In this document: positions 58,206 through 64,000 of the stretch, one piece after another
Numbering within the stretch: the first letter of the stretch is position 1
Layout of the letters: each line of letters opens with the position of its first letter
Assembly (NCBI GenBank): GCA_964583095.1
Contig: CAZOVB010000020.1
Coordinates: forward strand, 10,109-74,108
DNA from: CAZOVB01 sp964583095
GTDB taxonomy: Bacteria; Planctomycetota; Phycisphaerae; SM23-33
Direction: 5' to 3'
DNA length: 64,000 nucleotides
The notes under the pieces: model-generated
Databases searched by the model: none
The model's input: only the letters and a program-made list of their open reading frames with translations
What the model was told of the DNA's origin: nothing
Program-made: the position numbers and the translations under genes

Positions 58206-59198
58206 CTATCCCTGCCTGGCAAGATACCTCTCCAGGGCCTCTTGGAGTTCCCGGGCTACTTCGCCGGCCAGGTCCTCGGGAGACTCCACCACCGCGCGGG
58301 AGCCGAAACCCAGAAGCCACCGCTTGAATTCCACCGTGCTGGCCAGTACGAACCGTGCCCTCACGTCCCCGCCCTCGTCGGACAAAATCTCCTGCGAATC
58401 GTGCCAGCGATGCTCGCGAACGTTGATGGCCGCCCAGTCGGAGAAACGAACCACGATCTCCTTCTCGTCGCTGCGGCCGAAAATGCCGAAGGACCCGCCG
58501 GTGTATCGCCGCAGGGAAAAAGACTCGGGCTTCTCGAACGTCCGGCCCGTGGGCTCGACCGACTGGAACCGGGAGATCTTCAGCGTCCGCACTTCATCGT
58601 ACTCGGCCAGGTATCCGATGCAGTACAGCGAGGCAGAGAGCAGGACCATCCCGTAGGGATGCATCTCGGTCCGGACCGCCCGATTCTGGCTGGCCGAGTG
58701 GTACCCGATCCGTACGACGCGGTTTTGCAGGATGGCCTCGTTGAGGATGGCCACCTCATCCTTCATCCGACTGTAATCTTCCGAGCCCATGCTCTTGATC
58801 AGGAAGGACTCGTCCAGGTCCGCAAAGTACGAAAGGGCCTCGGTGGGCAGCAGCGTCTTGATCTTCTCCAGGGCTGTGGAGAACCCGTCCCCAAACGGTG
58901 TACCCGAAAGCGGGGCCAGCAGCTCGCGGCTCAGGTACAGGCTGAGCATCTCCGAAAGCGACAGTTCGAGCTGGCCTGTCTCGATGAAGTCCGCTGAGAG
59001 TTTCCAGTACTTCTTGCCGAATTCCTTTTCCTCGAAGGACAACGGGAACAGCGATTTCATCGCCTCCAGATCCCGCTGAACCGTCCGGCGAGTGCATTCC
59101 AGTCTCTCGGCCAGTTCTTCGATGCCGATTCCGTAATGGTGCGACTGGAGCGTCCGGATCAACTCCCATTGCCTGAAGAGAACTTCGCCTCGGGACAT
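58206..59198 (-). CDS. WYL-domain transcriptional regulator
   Basis: 330 aa from the ATG at 59198 (GAAAGG site seven bases upstream). The N-terminal winged HTH of the HTH_11 type is IGIEELAERLECTRRTVQRDLE. The WYL domain follows (about residues 150-220; RIGYHSASQNRAVRTEMHPY, LYCIGYLAEYDEVRTLKI), then the C-terminal WCX domain (EIVVRFSDWAAINVREHRW). Here the name-giving Trp-Tyr-Leu motif reads YCI, a common variant. Such regulators sense nucleotides or DNA damage products and control varied stress genes. No partner gene is evident; it stands alone beside a repeat-rich gap. Confidence 0.88.
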   Translation of the reverse strand: MSRGEVLFRQWELIRTLQSHHYGIGIEELAERLECTRRTVQRDLEAMKSLFPLSFEEKEFGKKYWKLSADFIETGQLELSLSEMLSLYLSRELLAPLSGTPFGDGFSTALEKIKTLLPTEALSYFADLDESFLIKSMGSEDYSRMKDEVAILNEAILQNRVVRIGYHSASQNRAVRTEMHPYGMVLLSASLYCIGYLAEYDEVRTLKISRFQSVEPTGRTFEKPESFSLRRYTGGSFGIFGRSDEKEIVVRFSDWAAINVREHRWHDSQEILSDEGGDVRARFVLASTVEFKRWLLGFGSRAVVESPEDLAGEVARELQEALERYLARQG

Positions 59199-59670
59199 AT
59201 CGGCCCTTTCTTCCATCAACGCATTCGTGCGGGAAAGCCCTGATTGTACGTCCATCTGGTCATTCCGGAAAGCCCCGCAAGGCTGCATTCGCCGACCGGG
59301 AGGATTTTCCGGAAAAAAGACAGAATTTTTTCCGCCTGAATGAATGGACCGTATCTGCGGGCGGGCCACGCTCGGGCACCCAAGATATGGGTGGTAGGAC
59401 AGAACCTGTCCGATCCGACCGGATCCCGAACGCCCGTAGGGGTCGGACAGATCCTGTCCTACCCCCCTGCGACAATGCTTCCAGACCCGGAGCCCGCATG
59501 GATCAGGCAACACCAGGACATCCCCGCGTCGGCGCCTCTGGGGGGGAGGCGTCGACGCTTGTTGAAACCCAGGGACGCAGCGGACAGCCGAGGCCGGGTC
59601 GGTGAAGCACGCAAGCCGACCCGGCCCGGCAAGGGGGCAGGAATTCGAGAAAATGCAAAGGAGAAAGAAA
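59199..59670. other. 472-base gene-free gap with repeats
   Basis: Between the WYL regulator and the 78-aa gene. It holds the inverted repeat at 59393-59463 and, further on, a G-rich run near 59533-59540 ahead of the ribosome site of the next gene. I see no gene here. Confidence 0.7.
59393..59463. repeat. Compound inverted repeat built of GGACAG/CTGTCC palindromes
   Basis: GGTAGGACAG (59393-59402) is the exact reverse complement of CTGTCCTACC (59454-59463). Inside each arm sits a small palindrome: GGACAG-AAC-CTGTCC (59397-59411) and GGACAG-ATC-CTGTCC (59445-59459). The inner arms (CTGTCCG...GACC and GGTCGGACAG) also pair, leaving a five-base bulge. The whole could fold as one 70-base hairpin, like a dispersed REP/MITE-type element. 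Confidence 0.7.
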
Positions 59671-59907
59671 ATGGCTTACGGCATTACCCGTTATGAGATC
59701 GACACCGACCGGCACGGCAATATCCGTGGAGTGGACATGGAATTCTCGGAGGGTTTCCGCCTGACAGTCCAGCCCCGAAACGCCCAGCCGGTGCTGATTC
59801 TCCAGGCAGGCAGACAGAGAATCACCCTGCCCATCGACGGAGACCTCTGCCTCTTCCAGCGGGCCGTGAACCTTCTCAGCCTGCATTTGCCCCAGTCGCG
59901 CCGATAG
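59671..59907 (+). CDS. Small protein of unknown function
   Basis: 78 aa from the ATG at 59671, with AAAGGAG nine bases upstream. No signal peptide or membrane span. It looks like a small beta-rich protein (YEIDTDRHGNIRGVDMEF, PVLILQAGRQRITLPI) with a C-terminal helix. I do not recognise a family. It is convergent with the Clp N-domain gene, with 25 bases between stops. Base composition and the good ribosome site support it as real. Confidence 0.6.
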   Translation: MAYGITRYEIDTDRHGNIRGVDMEFSEGFRLTVQPRNAQPVLILQAGRQRITLPIDGDLCLFQRAVNLLSLHLPQSRR

Positions 59908-59932
59908 CCCCCCGGCGACGGGGCAGCCCGGC

Positions 59933-60379
59933 TCAGACCTTCTCGGCCTCGAGCATCGAGAAGATCTCTCCGCGAACCTTCTCGGGTTTCACGTCGAGCT
60001 TCTTCAGGGCATGGACGGCCACACCCTCGGATTCCTTCAGCAGGGCCAGCAGCAGGTGCTCGGTCCCGACATTGGGGCTCTTGAGCTGGCGCGCCTCGTC
60101 CAGGGCCATCTGCATCACGTGCTGGGCCCGGGGGGTCAGGTGGAACCCGTCGGGCGTATCGGCGTGGGGCTCGTCGGCGACGAGTTCCTCCACAGCCTTG
60201 CGGACCTCCCGGTGTGTCAGCCCCAGGTTCTCCAAGGCCCGGTGCCCGTGGCCCTCCGGCTCGCGCGTCAGGGCCAGCAGCAGATGCTCGGTGCCCAGGT
60301 AGTCGTGGTGCATCCGCTGGGCCTCCTGGCCCTCCAGCTGGATCACCTTTCGCGCGTGGTCGGTAAAGTGCTCGAACAT
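59933..60379 (-). CDS. Stand-alone Clp N-terminal domain protein
   Basis: 148 aa made of two Clp_N repeats: residues 1-70 (MFEHFTDHARKVIQLEGQEA; YLGTEHLLLALTREPEG) and 77-146 (LTPRAQHVMQMALDEARQL; NVGTEHLLLALLKESEG). This is the N-domain of ClpC/ClpA, which binds adaptors and substrates, but there is no AAA+ module. Such truncated forms occur in plants (ClpT/ClpS-like) and in some bacteria, and can act as accessory subunits or decoys of Clp. The AGGAGA site precedes the ATG. It lies downstream of gyrA on the same strand, 71 bases away. Confidence 0.88.
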   Translation of the reverse strand: MFEHFTDHARKVIQLEGQEAQRMHHDYLGTEHLLLALTREPEGHGHRALENLGLTHREVRKAVEELVADEPHADTPDGFHLTPRAQHVMQMALDEARQLKSPNVGTEHLLLALLKESEGVAVHALKKLDVKPEKVRGEIFSMLEAEKV

Positions 60380-60450
60380 CTTCTCTCCTTACAGCTTACG
60401 GCCCTGGCGGACCTTCCTGTTTCCATTGATGTCAATCTCGGCCCCGGCCG

Positions 60451-63120
60451 CTACTCGTTCGGGCCTTCGGGTTCGCTGCTCTCTTCGGGCGCCTCGCCGG
60501 TCTCATCCCCTTCTTCCAGCGGGAGCTTGGCGTCCTCGGCCTTGTCGTCGGTCACCACCCGGGCCAGGCCCACAAGCGTATCATCAGGCTTGAGCGTGAT
60601 AATACGCACGCCCTGGGTCGCCCGGCCGATCGCACGAATTCCCTCGATCGCGATCCGGACAATCATGCCCTGATACGTGATCAGCATCAGCTCGTCGCTG
60701 TCGCGGACCACCTTGGCCCCAACCACCTTGCCGTTGCGCTTGGTCGTGCGGATGTTGATCACGCCATAGCCGCCGCGGCTCTGAACCCGATATTCCTCGA
60801 AGTTCGTCCGCTTGCCGAAGCCATGCTCGCAAACCGTCAGCAGCGAACAGTGCGAGTCCATAATGGCCATCGAGACCACTTGGTCGTCGTCCCGGAGATT
60901 CACCCCCCGCACGCCCATCGCTGTTCGACCCATCGGGCGGACATCGTCTTCCTTGAACCGGATCGCCTGGCCGTTGCGGGTAACCAGTACCACCTCGTCG
61001 TGGCCGTGGGTGATGGCTACGTCGATGATCCGATCTCCCTCGGCCACGCCCACGGCCCGGATGCCGTCGCGACGCGGATTGCTGTAGGCGTTCAGGGCCG
61101 TCTTCTTGACCTGACCGTTGGCGGTGGCGGAGATCAGGAAGCGCTCGTCGAAGTCCCGCACACTGACCACCGCACAGATCGTCTCGTCGTTCTGGATCTG
61201 GATCAGGTTGCGGATACTCCTGCCCCGGCTCGTCCGGGCCATCGACGGTATGTCGTACACCTTCAGCCAGTGCATGCAGCCGTTGTTCAGGAAGATCAGC
61301 AGGTAATCGTGCGTCGAGGCAATGAAGACCTCCTCCACGAAATCGCCTTCCTTGTTCTCCGAGCCGATGATGCCCTGGCCGCCCCGGCCTTGCCGGCGAT
61401 ACGTGTTGAGCGGCATGCGCTTGATGTACCCTTCGTGGGTCAGCGTCACCACCACATCTTCTTCCGCGATCAGGTCTTCCAGGTTGAAATCCCCCACATC
61501 CCCGACAATCTCGGTCCGGCGCTCGTCGCCGTAACGCTCCTTGATCTCGTACAGGTCCTCGCGGATCACGTCCAGAAGCAGCGGCTCCTGGTGGAGAATG
61601 GCCTCGTAACCCTCGATCTCCTCGATCAGGCCCGCGTAATCCTTGGCGAGCTTCTCGATCTCAAGCCCCGTCAGACGCTGAAGCTGCATGGACAGAATCG
61701 CGTCGGCCTGCACGCCCGTCAGATGCTGATCGGCCGAGTCGGCACGCTTCACGAACCGGTCCGGCAGAAGCTTGCGGATCGTCGACTGCTCCGTCAGCCT
61801 CAGGGGATGATCCATCAGACGCTGCCGGGCCGTCGGAACGTCCGGCGAGGTCTTGATCAAATCGATGATCCGGTCAATGTCCGCTACCGCCAGGATCAAC
61901 CCCTCCTGGATGTGGGCACGCTGGCGGGCCCGGCGAAGCAGGAACTGCGTACGCCGGCGGATCACGTCCTTCCGATGGTTGATGAACGCCTCGAGCATGT
62001 CCTTCAGGCCCATCGTCCGGGGAGCTCGGTTGACCAGGGCGATGTTGATGATGCTGAAGGTCGACTGCAACGGCGTGAACTGGTAGAGCTGATTCACCAC
62101 AACTTCCGGCTCAGCCCCCTTCTTGACGTCCACGACAATCCGCATCCCCGTACGGTCCGAATGGTCCTGTACGTCGGCAATATCCGGAATCTTGCCGTCC
62201 TTGACCATCTGGGCAATCCGCTCGATGATCGTAGACTTCAGAACCTGGTACGGTATCTCCGTAATCACCACCTGCGTCTTGCCGCCCCGAATCTGCTCGG
62301 TGTGCATCTTGGCACGGACAATCACACGCCCCCGGCCGGTCTGGTAGCCGTCCAGGAGGCCCTTGCGCCCGCAGATGAGCCCCCCCGTGGGGAAATCAGG
62401 CCCTTGGATGAACCGCATCAGGTCAGGAAGATCCGCCTCGGGGTTGTCCAGCAGATGCACCAGGGCGTCGCAGATCTCCCGCAGATTGTGAGGAGGGATG
62501 CTCGTAGCCATCCCCACCGCAATGCCCTGCGAGCCGTTGACCAGCAGGTTGGGGAACTTGCTGGGCAGCACCACCGGCTCGGTGCGCGTGTCGTCGTAGT
62601 TCGGCTGCTTGTCGACGGTGTCCAGGTTCAGATCGTGCATCATCTCCAGCGCCACCGCGTGCATGCGGGCCTCGGTGTACCGCATGGCCGCGGGTGGATC
62701 ACCGTCAATCGATCCGAAGTTCCCCTGCGGATCCACCGTGGGATACCGCATGTTCCACTTCTGGCCCAGGCGGACCAGCGTGGGATACACCACCGCCTCG
62801 CCGTGCGGATGGTAGTTGCCCGAGGTGTCCCCGGCGATCTTCGCGCACTTCCGGTGCTTGCTGCGCGGGCCCAGGTTCAAATCGTTCATCGCCACCAGAA
62901 CCCGCCGCTGAGAGGGCTTGAGACCGTCACGAACGTCCGGAAGAGCCCGATCCATGATCGTGCTCATCGCGTAGGTCAGGTAGCTCTCGCGCATCTCCTC
63001 CTCGATCTGCAGATCGAGAACGTTCTCGTTGTTGAACATCAGGGGCTGGGTTACCGGGACTTGGCCCTGCGAGCTCTCTTGTTCGGGTTCGTTGCCTTGA
63101 CGATGTTCCTCTTCTGTCAC
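60451..63120 (-). CDS. gyrA: DNA gyrase subunit A
   Basis: About 889 aa from a GTG at 63120 (GGAG six bases upstream); a GTG at 63168 would add 16 residues. The topoisomerase IIA core begins MRESYLTYAMSTIMDRALPD. The catalytic Tyr is in AMRYTEAR (residue 164 of the longer form). The C-terminal domain has six beta-propeller blades and a GyrA box variant QGRGGQG. Counting from the catalytic Tyr without gaps, the quinolone-contact positions Ser83 and Asp87 of E. coli are Ala and Pro here (HPHGEAVVYP). GyrA cuts and reseals DNA to add negative supercoils with GyrB. gyrB is not in the window. Confidence 0.95.
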   Translation of the reverse strand: MTEEEHRQGNEPEQESSQGQVPVTQPLMFNNENVLDLQIEEEMRESYLTYAMSTIMDRALPDVRDGLKPSQRRVLVAMNDLNLGPRSKHRKCAKIAGDTSGNYHPHGEAVVYPTLVRLGQKWNMRYPTVDPQGNFGSIDGDPPAAMRYTEARMHAVALEMMHDLNLDTVDKQPNYDDTRTEPVVLPSKFPNLLVNGSQGIAVGMATSIPPHNLREICDALVHLLDNPEADLPDLMRFIQGPDFPTGGLICGRKGLLDGYQTGRGRVIVRAKMHTEQIRGGKTQVVITEIPYQVLKSTIIERIAQMVKDGKIPDIADVQDHSDRTGMRIVVDVKKGAEPEVVVNQLYQFTPLQSTFSIINIALVNRAPRTMGLKDMLEAFINHRKDVIRRRTQFLLRRARQRAHIQEGLILAVADIDRIIDLIKTSPDVPTARQRLMDHPLRLTEQSTIRKLLPDRFVKRADSADQHLTGVQADAILSMQLQRLTGLEIEKLAKDYAGLIEEIEGYEAILHQEPLLLDVIREDLYEIKERYGDERRTEIVGDVGDFNLEDLIAEEDVVVTLTHEGYIKRMPLNTYRRQGRGGQGIIGSENKEGDFVEEVFIASTHDYLLIFLNNGCMHWLKVYDIPSMARTSRGRSIRNLIQIQNDETICAVVSVRDFDERFLISATANGQVKKTALNAYSNPRRDGIRAVGVAEGDRIIDVAITHGHDEVVLVTRNGQAIRFKEDDVRPMGRTAMGVRGVNLRDDDQVVSMAIMDSHCSLLTVCEHGFGKRTNFEEYRVQSRGGYGVINIRTTKRNGKVVGAKVVRDSDELMLITYQGMIVRIAIEGIRAIGRATQGVRIITLKPDDTLVGLARVVTDDKAEDAKLPLEEGDETGEAPEESSEPEGPNE

Positions 63121-63492
63121 GTTGCGCTCCGATGCTGAATTCTCAGGATCCGTCCTCCGCCGGGGCACTTCCAGCCACCTGCCCGACGGCGAGTAAGCTC
63201 GGCATTATCGCCCAATCCACACCACATTTACAGCCCAAAATCATCGCCACCACAACCCACTTGCTTTGGACCATTCGCGCAACTCGCCACTTCCAAAACC
63301 CCGAAAAATGCGTGGCAGATGGAGAAATTTCCGCCTCAGGCCCCTGCAGAGCAACCATTTGCCTTGCGAAACCCCTCTCTGAATCCCTGTAAGTCAAGTA
63401 CAAAACAACTCTTGCAAAAGACCATAGGCCTCAACCCATCTGGGCCGGCAACCTTCAGTTGACCCACAAGTCCACTGAATTTGCTTCAAGGA

Positions 63493-63544
63493 GAGCTTAA
63501 CCCGATTCAGGAAATCGCCCCCACAGGCGCAGGAAGTTAAGCTC
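63493..63544. repeat. Nine-base stem enclosing two small hairpins
   Basis: GAGCTTAAC (63493-63501) is the reverse complement of GTTAAGCTC (63536-63544). Inside, CGATT-CAGGA-AATCG (63503-63517) forms a hairpin, and GCC/GGC pair nearby, giving a three-way-junction-like fold. It lies about 370 bases before the gyrA start. Confidence 0.5.
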
Positions 63545-63757
63545 AACCACAAAGTCTTCAATAGCCCATTTTCCCCAGATTCTTGGACGAAATGCGCAGC
63601 GCCCGCTTCGCAGCGCAGGTAAAAGGGATCGGCCTCCCGACCAGGTAAAAGGTAAAAGTGCCGTTGACGCCGGGCCCCAGCGGTAGGGTGGGCCCCTGCG
63701 CAGCCGCTCCCACGCGCTGGCTGAACACGCCTTTCAACGCCCCGCCCCCCGGCCGTC

Positions 63758-63793
63758 TCGGGTGCCACGGACCTGCGAAGCAAGTCCGTGCCT
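63758..63793. repeat. REP-like hairpin, copy 1
   Basis: After TCGGGTGC, CACGGAC (63766-63772) pairs with GTCCGTG (63784-63790), with TGC/GCA pairing inside; CCTC follows. The flanks match copy 2 although the stem sequence differs. Confidence 0.65.
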
Positions 63794-63885
63794 CCACTGT
63801 GTCCGAATGCGTCCTTCATCGCCTCCCACGCGGATAACCGGGGGCTTGCATTCGGCCGATGTCGGCAGACGCGTGGGAAACGCTC

Positions 63886-63902
63886 GAAGGACGTTGTCCT
63901 TC
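63886..63902. repeat. Short palindrome GAAGGAC-GTT-GTCCTTC
   Basis: Seven-base arms at 63886-63892 and 63896-63902 around GTT, between two copies of TCCCACGCG. Confidence 0.55.
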
Positions 63903-63956
63903 TCGCAGTGTCCCACCCTACAATCGGCTCCCACGCGAAGGCCGACGCCAGCGATT

Positions 63957-63991
63957 TCGGGTGCCATCACCTTGTCCCCAAGGTGATGCCT
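63957..63991. repeat. REP-like hairpin, copy 2
   Basis: After TCGGGTGC, CATCACCTTG (63965-63974) pairs perfectly with CAAGGTGATG (63979-63988) around TCCC; CCTC follows. The flanks match copy 1. Confidence 0.65.
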
Positions 63992-64000
63992 CGTTCGTGT

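Larger units (their letters stand above)
63169..64000. other. About 830 bases without a supported gene, rich in inverted repeats
   Basis: The region upstream of gyrA holds a stem-forming block at 63493-63544, direct copies of AGGTAAAAG near 63616-63654, four copies of TCCCACGCG between 63708 and 63937, and two large hairpins with matching flanks (63758-63793 and 63957-63991). Open stretches of up to 141 codons exist but show no recognisable protein features. Confidence 0.65.

Noticed and set aside
60823..63138. A 771-codon plus-strand open frame opposite gyrA
   Set aside because: Antisense to an unmistakable gyrA; biased His/Val/Asp composition and no domain.
63394..63819. A 141-codon minus-strand open frame upstream of gyrA
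   Set aside because: It runs through the inverted repeats, has no ribosome site, and the translation shows no family; treated as non-coding.
1..64000. CRISPR arrays, tRNA or rRNA genes, insertion sequences, prophage
   Set aside because: No regularly spaced direct repeats, tRNA-like folds, rRNA signatures, transposase or phage proteins were found on either strand by reading; dedicated tRNA and repeat searches would be decisive.

Overview
The window is a dense, G+C-rich bacterial chromosome segment with about 53 supported protein genes. I see no rRNA or tRNA genes, transposase, phage gene or CRISPR array. The envelope genes imply a diderm: an OprB-type porin, apolipoprotein N-acyltransferase, several lipoboxes, and the rod-shape set MreC/MreD/PBP2/RodA with a separate MreB. 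Other traits point to Planctomycetota, probably a Phycisphaerae-like lineage: a Tat-exported sulfatase, a Tat-exported aldo/keto reductase, Gfo/Idh and UroD-like enzymes in a sugar-type operon, tandem clpP genes, PPC-domain and TPR proteins. This placement is inference. Ferredoxin-type clusters on an aldo/keto reductase, a minimal SufC-SufB pair and a glycyl-radical domain fragment suggest an anaerobic or microaerophilic life.

Layout. 0.1-7 kb: Fe-S aldo/keto reductase, porin, a Cys-rich metal-type lipoprotein divergent from mntP, a nucleotidyl/glycosyltransferase-like protein, azoR and a sulfatase. 7-17 kb: a GT-C-like membrane protein, then a tightly coupled sugar ABC importer operon (TPR protein, membrane-anchored binding protein with an EF-hand loop, an enlarged permease, a normal permease, ATPase) and an MFS transporter. 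17-23 kb: a secreted PPC-domain protein, Hsp20, an HtrA protease, and a PdxA-type dehydrogenase coupled to a four-carbon acid sugar kinase. 23.5-29.5 kb: the mreC-mreD-mrdA-rodA rod operon plus a metallophosphoesterase. 29.5-38 kb: small membrane proteins, a hydrolase, a glycosyltransferase, larC, cinA, and mreB behind two small envelope genes. 38-44.5 kb: lnt with a HEAT lipoprotein, then tig-clpP1-clpP2 and a lipoprotein. 44.5-56 kb: M29 aminopeptidase, a large GH106-like glycoside hydrolase, aldo/keto reductases, and a LacI-led operon (epimerase, Gfo/Idh, UroD-like). 56-64 kb: SufC/SufB pair, glycyl-radical fragment, WYL regulator, a small protein, a stand-alone Clp N-domain protein, gyrA, and a repeat-rich non-coding end.

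Themes. Carbohydrate acquisition and breakdown (porin, ABC importer, sulfatase, GH106-like enzyme, AKR/Gfo-Idh/epimerase set) and envelope growth dominate. Proteostasis is represented by tig/clpP, hsp20, htrA and the Clp N-domain protein. Recognisable promoters are of the housekeeping type (close to TTGACA, 16-18 bp, TACAAT/TATGAT), and several place the transcription start almost on the start codon, suggesting leaderless messages.

Most worth a second look: the orphan glycyl-radical fragment, the EF-hand and large permease insertion in the importer, the Asp-to-Asn change in the second ClpP, the altered quinolone-contact residues of GyrA, the minimal SufCB pair with a structured leader, and REP-like hairpins with conserved flanks but unrelated stems near the right end.
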